Positions 1 to 6,687 of a stretch of DNA of 13,163 bases are shown here, in pieces. Each line of letters opens with the position of its first letter. Within the stretch, counting starts at the first letter, position 1. The stretch covers positions 41,456 to 54,618 of the forward strand of contig DDYM01000059.1 in NCBI GenBank assembly GCA_002347985.1, given 5' to 3'. The notes under the pieces were generated by a model. The model made no database searches. It saw only the letters and a list, made by a program, of their open reading frames with translations, and was not told the origin of the DNA. A program made the position numbers and the translations under genes. The stretch is from Bacteroidetes bacterium UBA2234. GTDB taxonomy: Bacteria > Bacteroidota > Bacteroidia > NS11-12g > UBA955.

Positions 1-506
1 GTTTTTTGCAAATTGAATCGCAATATGCGGTCGATGTAGATATACATCGCAAGGATGATAATCAATGTGATTATTCCTATTACGATGCCTTCTCCAAGCC
101 AGGCCATGGATTTACGTGATAATCGGGAGTCTAAGTCTTCTAGTATCTTGGGTTTAATTATAACCGTGAAGTTGGCAACGTTATTTTGAGCATCAAAGTT
201 TGATTGAATTTCAAATTCGTTATAATTATTAGTTGCAAATAATTTAATTTTTTCGTTTAGTGATTCAAATTCATTCTTATTTATGTTTTTACTTAAAAAA
301 TATTTATTTTCATAATGATATTTTATGTCGAATTTGGCTGCAATTTCCTCCACACAATTCTTGAGCTCTGATTTTAGAATTTTTTGCTCCAGAAGTGTTT
401 CTGTCTGCGTATACTTCAAAAGGGAGAATGTCCACCATCCCAATGCCGCTATCATATAACTTGCAATAAAAATTGCGATTCCAGTGAGTATTTTTCTTTG
501 AGACAT
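1..506 (-). CDS. Sensor histidine kinase, N-terminal part (partial, cut by window edge)
   Basis: The reading frame opens with ATG at 506 and runs without a stop to the window edge, giving 168 residues (MSQRKILTGIAIFIASYMIA...). A first membrane helix covers about residues 6-30, a charged extracytoplasmic stretch about 31-137, and a second helix about 138-158. A basic cytoplasmic juxtamembrane segment (YIDRILRFNLQK) follows at the cut. This two-helix layout with a roughly 105-residue periplasmic loop is usual for Bacteroidota membrane sensor kinases, in which the phospho-acceptor and ATPase domains follow. Those catalytic domains lie outside the window, so kinase identity is inferred. The gene is divergent from the GlcD-type gene across a 101-base gap (507-607). 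A weak -7-like element (GAACTTTG, minus strand, 549-542) lies ahead of it. Another two-helix receptor would fit equally well. Confidence 0.6.
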   Translation of the reverse strand, partial: MSQRKILTGIAIFIASYMIAALGWWTFSLLKYTQTETLLEQKILKSELKNCVEEIAAKFDIKYHYENKYFLSKNINKNEFESLNEKIKLFATNNYNEFEIQSNFDAQNNVANFTVIIKPKILEDLDSRLSRKSMAWLGEGIVIGIITLIIILAMYIYIDRILRFNLQK

Positions 507-607
507 TTTTGGTGATAGTTAAGTTATTGCCTTATAATTCACAAAGTTCGTATTATTCAACCGTAGATTTTATCTTGCAGCAATACTAATTTGAGTGCCC
601 ATAGAAT

Positions 608-2008
608 ATGGATCAGAAGAATACAATTCAAGAAATTATTTTAGAAATAAGTGCCGCATTGCCTGATTTGGAGTTGATTTCAACGTCATCAGAAATGGAA
701 GATTATGGCTCTGATTATACTGAGGATCTATTTTTTCCGCCCGCAATTGTTTGTTTTCCTTCCTCTGCTGAGCAGATAGCAATTCTCGTTAAGATATGTA
801 ATTCCAAAGGCTTTCCTATTTACACTCGTGGAGCTGGTACAGGATTGTCGGGTGCTTGTTTGCCGGTGAGAAATGGACTTGTGTTGAGTACGAAAAAATT
901 AAACCGGATCATGGATATAGATACCAAAAACTTAACGGTTACGGTTGAATCTGGGGTCATTAATGCAAAAATCAAAGAAGCCGTTGAAGCTAAAGGATTG
1001 TATTATCCGCCAGACCCCGCCTCTCAAGGTAGTTGTTCGATAGGTGGGAATTTGGCTCACGGCGCGGGGGGACCCCGCGCCGTGAAATACGGAATCACCC
1101 GGGATTATGTTTTGAACCTCGAAGTGGTGCTTCCCACGGGTGAAATCATATGGACGGGTGCGAATACGCTGAAAAATTCTACGGGATTCTCACTAACGCA
1201 TTTGATGGTAGGTAGTGAGGGAATGCTTGGAATTATCACAAAGGCGGTTTTAAAATTGATACCAAAGCCAACCCAAGAATTGTTATTGCTTGCGGCCTTT
1301 TCTGACCTAGAGGATTGTGCCTCAGCCGTAAACGCTGTGCTACTATCGAAGTTTAAACCCTGTGCAATCGAATTGATGGAAAAGTCGGGTATCGAAATTT
1401 CAATGAATGCAACCCAAACACCTTTTCCAATTCACGAAAACGCCGAAGCCTACCTGCTTTTTGCTTTTGATGGATTTGAAGGCGATGATCTGTTTGAACA
1501 AGCAGAAGGCATTTTTGAAATTTTAGACTCCTTCAAGGCTTTGGAAATTTTGCCATCGCCCAATTCAGATGTGGCTGCCCAATGGTGGAAAGTGCGTCGT
1601 TCCATTGGAGAGACTGTAAAGCAAATTTCTCCATACAAGGAAGAAGATACCGTTGTCCCTCGATCTGAAATGCCTCTGCTACTGAGGAAAGTAAAAGAAA
1701 TAGGACAGAGGTATGGCTTTCAATCGGTATGTTATGGTCATGCCGGTGATGGCAATCTTCATGTGAATATACTTAGGAATAATCTCACCGATGAACAATG
1801 GCAAATAGAGATTCCCAAAGCCATAACTGAAATTTTTGAACATTGTAAAAAAGTGGGTGGTACAATTTCGGGAGAACATGGAGTGGGCCTCGTTCAGAAA
1901 GATTACCTACCCATTGTATTCGGAGAATCGCATTTTCGATTAATGCACGGCATCAAAAACACATTCGACCCCAATAATATTCTAAATCCTGGAAAATGGT
2001 TGGATTAA
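608..2008 (+). CDS. FAD-linked oxidase, GlcD/D-lactate dehydrogenase family
   Basis: A 466-residue flavoprotein expected to oxidise a 2-hydroxyacid (glycolate, D-lactate or similar). The N-terminal PCMH-type FAD-binding domain (about 40-220) carries the nucleotide-contacting loop RGAGTGLSG at 74-82 and a second FAD motif from G146 (GGNLAHGAGGPRAVKYG). The C-terminal FAD-oxidase domain (about 225-466) has H378 and H385 in HAGDGNLH and E423-H424 in SGEHGVG, the histidine-rich metal/substrate site of this family. Length matches single-chain GlcD homologues. The substrate cannot be read from the sequence, and no GlcE/GlcF partner or iron-sulphur domain is adjacent, so the electron acceptor is unknown. 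Oddity: members usually read ENAGG in the second FAD motif, whereas here it is HGAGG, encoded by one arm of a perfect GC-rich palindrome (1058-1084). Its stop codon overlaps the stop of the convergent ABM-domain gene. No clear Shine-Dalgarno sequence precedes ATG 608. Confidence 0.92.
   Translation: MDQKNTIQEIILEISAALPDLELISTSSEMEDYGSDYTEDLFFPPAIVCFPSSAEQIAILVKICNSKGFPIYTRGAGTGLSGACLPVRNGLVLSTKKLNRIMDIDTKNLTVTVESGVINAKIKEAVEAKGLYYPPDPASQGSCSIGGNLAHGAGGPRAVKYGITRDYVLNLEVVLPTGEIIWTGANTLKNSTGFSLTHLMVGSEGMLGIITKAVLKLIPKPTQELLLLAAFSDLEDCASAVNAVLLSKFKPCAIELMEKSGIEISMNATQTPFPIHENAEAYLLFAFDGFEGDDLFEQAEGIFEILDSFKALEILPSPNSDVAAQWWKVRRSIGETVKQISPYKEEDTVVPRSEMPLLLRKVKEIGQRYGFQSVCYGHAGDGNLHVNILRNNLTDEQWQIEIPKAITEIFEHCKKVGGTISGEHGVGLVQKDYLPIVFGESHFRLMHGIKNTFDPNNILNPGKWLD
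1058..1084. repeat. Perfect GC-rich inverted repeat inside the GlcD-type gene
   Basis: CACGGCGCGGGG at 1058-1069 and its exact reverse complement CCCCGCGCCGTG at 1073-1084 are separated by GGA. This makes a 12-bp stem with a 3-nt loop in a region otherwise of moderate GC content. The arms are in codon register: the first encodes H-G-A-G and the second P-R-A-V. It lies wholly in coding sequence and has no following T-run, so it is not an intrinsic terminator. Confidence 0.9.
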
Positions 2009-2301
2009 TCGAGGGTGCGGATCGCGTGATTTGAAAATGCAACTGCCTTTTCTGCGAATAGAACCTTGGTCTTAGCCCATGTATCAAGAAACAATTCTGA
2101 ATTTCTGTAGGCATCAAGGGCTTCCTCATTCTCCCACAGACTCAATGTACTTATTTGATAGGGCTTGTTTGTGGTTTGCAATAGCTTCAGACCCAAGCAA
2201 CCGGGGAAATTTCGAATATGAACTTTAGATGAATCAAAAACCTCGATAAAAGCATCAATTTCGTCTTCTCTAAAAGTCATTGTAACGATACGATGAATCA
2301 T
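2005..2301 (-). CDS. Small ABM-domain (dimeric alpha-beta barrel) protein
   Basis: A 98-residue protein that fits the antibiotic-biosynthesis-monooxygenase-like dimeric ferredoxin-fold barrel. It opens with strand MIHRIVTMTF. A helix follows (residues 12-24), then the typical IRNFPGCLGLKLLQ strand-turn (about 30-43), a middle strand (YQISTLSLWENEEAL) and a C-terminal helix (YRNSELFLDTWAKTKVLF). Family members include heme-degrading monooxygenases, quinol monooxygenases and many of unknown role; no cofactor or substrate can be assigned here. Its ATG overlaps the stop of the upstream DUF62-family gene in an ATGA arrangement (2298-2301), indicating translational coupling and a shared mRNA. Its stop overlaps the stop of the opposing GlcD-type gene. 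Confidence 0.8.
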   Translation of the reverse strand: MIHRIVTMTFREDEIDAFIEVFDSSKVHIRNFPGCLGLKLLQTTNKPYQISTLSLWENEEALDAYRNSELFLDTWAKTKVLFAEKAVAFSNHAIRTLD

Positions 2302-3098
2302 GGTGCGAATTCTAATAATATGTTGCGTCCTTCAGTTAAACTCAAATATTGTACGGCAGAGCCCGCATTTACAGCAACTTGTAAAATATCACCATAACCA
2401 AACAAGCATAGTTCCATCCCCTCCATCACATCATTATAGCCATTGCTCAATTGCTTGATTTCCATCGAATGGCTAATTCGCAGTCGAAATGCACGACCTT
2501 GACCGATTTCCTCAAAAGTTTGTCGGTTAATATTTAAATAAGCGTTGCCATAATAATCATTGTAAAGCACGGTCAAGTTCATTACGTTGTTCGATAGCGT
2601 AGGTGTTGGTGGAGAAGATCGAACCAACATTTCTTTAATTTCAAATACACCATCCAATTGCATTTTTGCGTCAATCAACCTCTGAAGTGCCGGTACATAT
2701 ACTTGTGACATCGCATCGGTCACTTGGATTCCCGTTGGATTAATGTTGTAATAAACTACGGAATCATCATTAAAGAACAACGGAAGCAAGCCGTTGTCTG
2801 GTGCCAGAAAATACGAACCGTTCCACTGCGCCAAAACAAATCTAGGTGCCATTCTACTCATCGTTCCAACGCGACAAATATGAATACTGCCAACAGGGAA
2901 TTCGGGAACAACCAACTGCAGAAAAACAGATTGACCCAAGATGTGCCCTTTTTTGAAAGGTTGCGGGCTAATAACAGCTCTATGGGAGGGGAAAAACCTG
3001 GCTATCCGGGCCTGTGTAACTGTATAATCGGGGGATTCAACACTAAAATCGCAAAGCACATGGATGATGGCATTGGAATTTAGGTCTTGTGAATTCAT
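2298..3098 (-). CDS. Divergent SAM hydroxide adenosyltransferase family (DUF62) protein
   Basis: This 266-residue protein resembles the SAM hydroxide adenosyltransferase (DUF62) family, which hydrolyses S-adenosylmethionine to adenosine and methionine. Matching landmarks in order are: an N-terminal VLCDFSVESPDY (14-25, family TDFG..D.Y); FPVGSIHI (67-74, family FPxGTIH); the APDNGLL motif (99-105); the C-terminal domain entry VLYNDYYGNAYLNI (177-190, family D.FGN..TN); and a final GMELCLFGYGDILQVAVN segment like the family's ALFGSSGYLEIAIN. The VDPGVG-type loop expected after the FPxGTIH strand is replaced by ICRVGTMSRMAP (74-85), so the aspartate usual there is absent. TDFG has also become CDFS. 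Activity on SAM is therefore uncertain and the protein may be a divergent or inactive paralogue. It has its own promoter candidate (3142-3149) and is coupled to the ABM gene. Confidence 0.72.
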   Translation of the reverse strand: MNSQDLNSNAIIHVLCDFSVESPDYTVTQARIARFFPSHRAVISPQPFKKGHILGQSVFLQLVVPEFPVGSIHICRVGTMSRMAPRFVLAQWNGSYFLAPDNGLLPLFFNDDSVVYYNINPTGIQVTDAMSQVYVPALQRLIDAKMQLDGVFEIKEMLVRSSPPTPTLSNNVMNLTVLYNDYYGNAYLNINRQTFEEIGQGRAFRLRISHSMEIKQLSNGYNDVMEGMELCLFGYGDILQVAVNAGSAVQYLSLTEGRNILLEFAP

Positions 3099-3141
3099 GA
3101 TTTTAGAAACAGTTGAGAGTTCGATTCAATCGATACCATTG

Positions 3142-3149
3142 CAAATATA
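3142..3149 (-). promoter_or_regulatory. Bacteroidota-type -7 promoter element ahead of the DUF62-family gene
   Basis: Read on the minus strand this is TATATTTG, an exact match to the TAnnTTTG -7 element of Bacteroidota primary-sigma promoters. It sits 43 bases ahead of ATG 3098 in the 96-base gap after the lipoprotein gene. No good TTTG -33 box lies 19-21 bases upstream, so the assignment rests on the -7 element alone. Confidence 0.4.
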
Positions 3150-3194
3150 TAACCTGTCGCCCTGTGGTTTAACCATACAGAACAAATAGATTGA

Positions 3195-5468
3195 TTATTT
3201 GCAACAACTTTTCTTACCGCTTTTGCCCGCAAGTGGAGTGGGTTTATATCCAGTTTTCTCAATTTCGACTTTTCCTTCCACCAATTTGATGATTTGATCC
3301 ATGCCTACATTTTGGAAAACCTGTTTGTTTTTGGGATTTCCCTGCCAACAAACTTCAATGGTTTCAATTTTCGATGCTTTGCCTAATCCCGCTTCCAATT
3401 GAATGCTATTTGCACCGAAAGATCCACCTGAACCTACTACGTGATAAAAAGATTGAAGCCCAGTAGGCGTTACAACAGTAATTTTCACTTTAGAATTTTG
3501 TGCGTCTCTAGGGCCTTTTTTGCCCTGCAACTGCAAAGTAATCCAATGGTTGTTGTGGTTTGGGTTGGCAAACAATGCATTGTGCGCATTATCGCCTTCA
3601 ACCGCGCCGCCCAATGTGGTGTAAACATCTTGATCCCCGTCGTTGTCTAAATCCCCAAATGCAATACCATGGCCTTTTTGTAAGTGTGCCATGCCTGAAG
3701 AGTGCGTAATCTCAGCAAATCTCTTTCCTTCCATATTCTTGAAAACTCGGTTTGGAACCAGTGATGTGAATTCGAAAGCGCCGGTACCAGCATAAATATC
3801 TAGCCAACCATCATTGTCGATGTCGCCAAAGCTGAATCCCATCGCAAAGGTCTGCTTCCAGAGGTTTGCTTCTTTACTTACATCAGTAAATGTTTCATTG
3901 CCGTTGTTCTTGAAAAGTCTTGATTTTTCAGCAGTGCTTGGTTTTCCGAGTAACTCTAATGCGGCTTCTTCGCCCACGTGCGACAATTTTTCTGCGGGGA
4001 ATGAAGTGCAAAAAATGTCCTCAAAACCGTCGTTGTTATAGTCAAATACAATCGCTGGGAAACTCTGTTTGGGTAATAAAACACCTGCTTTATCGGCGAT
4101 ATTTTCAAATTTAAACTTCTTGGATGTGCCAATTCTACCACGATTCATGAAGAGTTTGTTGTCGTAATTCAAACAAGAAATAAATAAATCTTGTAACCCG
4201 TCATTATTGAAATCAGCCCAAATTGCGGCTTTTGCATATCCGAAATTTCCAGCCAGACCCCAATCGTCTGCAACGTTTGTAAATGTCTCGTTGCCATTGT
4301 TTATATATAGCTCACAAGGGTATTGGTTGTTGTCGTTGTTCTCATTGGCGATAAATACGTCAAGTAAGCCATCGTTGTTTACATCTGCCCAAGAGGCAGT
4401 TTCGGTTGGACAAAAACTAACCATACCGGCAGAAATGGTAATGTCGCTGAAGGTTCCATCGCCATTGTTTCTCAATAAACTGTTGGGCCATTCGCCACCT
4501 TTGTCTAACCAGGCACCTCTTAAGATTAAGATGTCCATAAAGCCATCGTTGTTAAAATCAGCTTGTTTGGCGTTCAATCCACCCGTGATTCCCATCAACA
4601 TGGCTTTGTCTGTTTCATCTACAAATCCACCTTTTCCATCAGACATGAATAGTTTTACGTTATCTACCAATCCATACGAAGAACAGAAGATATCCAAATG
4701 GCCGTCGTTGTTAAAATCCTCTGTCATTGCGGCACCTGCGAGACCATTTACGTCTACGCCTAGGTCAACTGCTAAATTCTCAAATGGAATAAATCCATTG
4801 ACTTTTTCGTCAAGTGCATCAAAGGCAATGAGGTGTTCCTTGGGCACTTCTGTTGGATATTTTCCCAATGTCATGTAGGCAATATTCATGAGCCATTTGC
4901 TCTGCAAATCCTCGGGATAAATGCGTAATATTTGATTATAAACCTCAATTGCGCTTAATGAGCCCTTGGTGTTTTTGTGAAAAGCAGACGACTTCAACGG
5001 TAGAATGCAACTTGCAGAGTTATGGTTAGAAACACAATTGTCGTTTTCTCCCATTCTCAAATAACCAACCGCCAATAAATCGAATACAACTTTAAATTCT
5101 GGGTCGTTCAACGCTTTCTCAGGTCCACCTTGGTAATTGTTAATCATCGCGGTGAGTGTTTTGATCGCTTCTTCCGTATTTCCGGCATTCAATAACTCAA
5201 AGCAATACTTGGCTTCCCATCGAATTATGTCAACTGAATTGGTGTAATTGTGCTTTTTCTCCATCATTCGCGCGGCACGACGACCACTCAAGTAATAATT
5301 GATGTCTGGATCAGCATTTTGATTTAAACTATCGAGCAGTTTGGCCATTGCCCTGTTGCCGTCAAATCGAGGGTCCGTATTTGGATCAATCTCGTTTTTA
5401 CAACCTGATGAGAATAACAGTATGAATAAAGTTACTAACGTGAATAAGCGAGTCATTGTATTTTTCAT
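3195..5468 (-). CDS. Lipoprotein with FG-GAP/VCBS repeats and ASPIC/UnbV domain (CRTAC1 family)
   Basis: A 757-residue exported protein. Residues 1-23 form a lipoprotein signal peptide ending in SSGC (C23), followed by KNEID, which suits an outer-membrane, possibly surface, lipoprotein. Residues about 35-215 are helical and TPR-like, with conserved C145-x3-H149-x4-C154 and a WLMNIAYMTLGKYP block characteristic of this family. Seven calcium-type D-x-[ND]-N-D-G-x-x-D loops start at about 251, 304, 362, 419, 476, 549 and 606, spaced mostly 53-58 residues, indicating a seven-bladed integrin-like beta-propeller. An ASPIC/UnbV domain covers about 660-735 and the protein ends KSCCK. The role is unknown; relatives are thought to act in extracellular binding. 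ATG 5468 is used here, but the in-frame Met at residue 5 is a plausible alternative start. Neither a promoter with a good -33 box nor a terminator is evident. Confidence 0.9.
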   Translation of the reverse strand: MKNTMTRLFTLVTLFILLFSSGCKNEIDPNTDPRFDGNRAMAKLLDSLNQNADPDINYYLSGRRAARMMEKKHNYTNSVDIIRWEAKYCFELLNAGNTEEAIKTLTAMINNYQGGPEKALNDPEFKVVFDLLAVGYLRMGENDNCVSNHNSASCILPLKSSAFHKNTKGSLSAIEVYNQILRIYPEDLQSKWLMNIAYMTLGKYPTEVPKEHLIAFDALDEKVNGFIPFENLAVDLGVDVNGLAGAAMTEDFNNDGHLDIFCSSYGLVDNVKLFMSDGKGGFVDETDKAMLMGITGGLNAKQADFNNDGFMDILILRGAWLDKGGEWPNSLLRNNGDGTFSDITISAGMVSFCPTETASWADVNNDGLLDVFIANENNDNNQYPCELYINNGNETFTNVADDWGLAGNFGYAKAAIWADFNNDGLQDLFISCLNYDNKLFMNRGRIGTSKKFKFENIADKAGVLLPKQSFPAIVFDYNNDGFEDIFCTSFPAEKLSHVGEEAALELLGKPSTAEKSRLFKNNGNETFTDVSKEANLWKQTFAMGFSFGDIDNDGWLDIYAGTGAFEFTSLVPNRVFKNMEGKRFAEITHSSGMAHLQKGHGIAFGDLDNDGDQDVYTTLGGAVEGDNAHNALFANPNHNNHWITLQLQGKKGPRDAQNSKVKITVVTPTGLQSFYHVVGSGGSFGANSIQLEAGLGKASKIETIEVCWQGNPKNKQVFQNVGMDQIIKLVEGKVEIEKTGYKPTPLAGKSGKKSCCK

Positions 5469-5483
5469 TCCGATTAATGTCCT

Positions 5484-5491
5484 GCAAATAT
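5484..5491 (-). promoter_or_regulatory. Possible -7 promoter element ahead of the lipoprotein gene
   Basis: On the minus strand it reads GATATTTG, matching five of six fixed positions of TAnnTTTG, 15 bases ahead of ATG 5468. The nearest TTTG further upstream (5521-5518) is about 26 bases away rather than 19-21, so support is weak. It lies in the 198-base divergent gap 5469-5666, where no coding sequence was seen. Confidence 0.22.
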
Positions 5492-5637
5492 CGTTGATTT
5501 CGAATGTGGTTAATTTACAAACGGTCGATTTTGTTTATAAAATGACATGATTGGGACCAATGATAATCGTTGATAGTTTGGTGAAAAGTTATTGCGTCTG
5601 ACAGGGCTTGGGGTTAAAGAAAAAAAGGTTTTTCAAC

Positions 5638-5645
5638 TAGGTTTG
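5638..5645 (+). promoter_or_regulatory. Bacteroidota-type -7 promoter element ahead of the phoH-purC unit
   Basis: TAGGTTTG exactly matches TAnnTTTG and would start transcription near 5652, giving a leader of about 15 bases before the TTG start of the PhoH-like gene. The -33 region (TTAAAG around 5614) is poor. The element also overlaps the in-frame TAA at 5646-5648 that bounds the gene's possible start. Confidence 0.42.
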
Positions 5646-5666
5646 TAAGGATTAATAACAAAGATA

Positions 5667-6659
5667 TTGTCTGAAAGAATCTACACCCTCGACATCATCG
5701 ACCCACAATTGTTTTACGGGCCGAACAATTTGCATCTAACCATTATCAAATCGAAGTTTCCCAAGTTGCAGTTTGTGGCTCGGGGGGATGAAATTAAGAT
5801 TTTTGGCGATGACTCTTCGATGGATGCATTTCAAGTGGCGATGAAGCATTTGGAGAAAGTGTTCATGAAGACCAAGGAAATCAATGAACATATCGTTTTA
5901 GAAGCCTTGGAAGGAATTGAGATTGTGAAGCCAGAAAATGCTGGTGATGCACCTTTGATTAGTACGGGCGATGTGTTATTGATTGGTACCCGAGGTCAGC
6001 AAATCAAAGCGCGCACAAGAAACCAGGTGAAAATGGTAAACGCTGCGCGGAAGAATGATATCGTTTTTGCCATCGGTCCTGCGGGTACTGGAAAGACCTA
6101 CACCGCCGTTGCCATTGCCGTGTTGGCGTTGAAAGAAAGAGAAATCCGCAGAATTATTTTAACTCGCCCCGCCGTTGAAGCAGGCGAAAATCTAGGGTTC
6201 TTGCCTGGCGATTTAAAAGAGAAAATCGATCCTTATTTAAGGCCACTCTATGATGCCCTTGAGGATATGATTCCCAACGACAAATTGAAAAGTATGGTTG
6301 AAAGTCGTACCGTGGAAATAGCTCCCCTGGCTTTCATGAGAGGTCGGACATTGGATAATTGCTATGTAATCCTTGATGAAGCGCAAAACAGCACAGACCT
6401 ACAACTGAAAATGTTCCTCACAAGAATGGGTCCCAATGCCAAGTTGATCATTACTGGCGACCTTACGCAAATCGATTTGCCCAGAAAACAACAAAGTGGT
6501 CTCGGTAAAGCGTTGCGATTGCTCAATAATATCAAAGGGATTGCAAGTATTCAATTGGATACAGATGACGTGGTTCGACATAGACTCGTCAAAGAAATTG
6601 TACATGCGTATGACCGTGATGCTGAATGTGAAAAAGATTCGGAAAGCATTAAGTCGTAG
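5667..6659 (+). CDS. PhoH-like ATPase (PhoH/YbeZ family)
   Basis: A 330-residue cytoplasmic P-loop NTPase. An N-terminal domain of about 110 residues (containing FPKLQFVARGDEIKIFGDD, the PhoH N-terminal alpha-beta fold) precedes the ATPase core. The Walker A motif is GPAGTGKT at 137-144 (K143), the Walker B is ILDEAQN with D237-E238, and sensor-like TGDLTQIDLP follows. QTAGE-type segments (RPAVEAGENLGFLPGDLKEKIDPY) and the full length match YbeZ-like proteins. The precise role is unsettled; family members are linked to RNA metabolism and ribosome-related processes together with YbeY. The start is TTG at 5667: no in-frame ATG lies upstream before the stop at 5646, and the resulting MSERIYTLDIIDPQLFYG agrees with the conserved N-terminus of Bacteroidota homologues. 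It appears to be the first gene of a unit with purC 28 bases downstream. Confidence 0.93.
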   Translation: MSERIYTLDIIDPQLFYGPNNLHLTIIKSKFPKLQFVARGDEIKIFGDDSSMDAFQVAMKHLEKVFMKTKEINEHIVLEALEGIEIVKPENAGDAPLISTGDVLLIGTRGQQIKARTRNQVKMVNAARKNDIVFAIGPAGTGKTYTAVAIAVLALKEREIRRIILTRPAVEAGENLGFLPGDLKEKIDPYLRPLYDALEDMIPNDKLKSMVESRTVEIAPLAFMRGRTLDNCYVILDEAQNSTDLQLKMFLTRMGPNAKLIITGDLTQIDLPRKQQSGLGKALRLLNNIKGIASIQLDTDDVVRHRLVKEIVHAYDRDAECEKDSESIKS

Positions 6660-6687
6660 CTAGTTATTTTTGTTGTCAATTAATTTC

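Noticed and set aside
2724..3083. Plus-strand open frame of 119 residues
   Set aside because: It is fully antisense to the DUF62-family gene, which has clear family motifs. The antisense product has no plausible domain or start context.
3183..3201. Short inverted repeat CAAATA/TATTTG around the end of the lipoprotein gene
   Set aside because: Only six AT-rich base pairs, no GC core and no adequate T-run, so it is not convincing as a terminator or an operator.
3640..4720. Recurring short DNA words such as ccgtcgttgtt, considered as a direct-repeat array
   Set aside because: They are explained by the repeated protein motif NNDG in seven propeller loops with variable sequence between them, not by an independent DNA repeat or CRISPR array.
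4207..4878. Plus-strand open frame of 223 residues
   Set aside because: It lies wholly antisense to the lipoprotein gene, across its repeated DxDxDG codons. The product is low-complexity (rich in Ser, Pro, Leu) without any recognisable domain, as expected for a shadow of repetitive coding sequence.
6670..6687. TTG 6670 as the purC start
   Set aside because: It would add six residues (MLSINF) not expected in PurC, while ATG 6688 gives a normal 316-residue protein.
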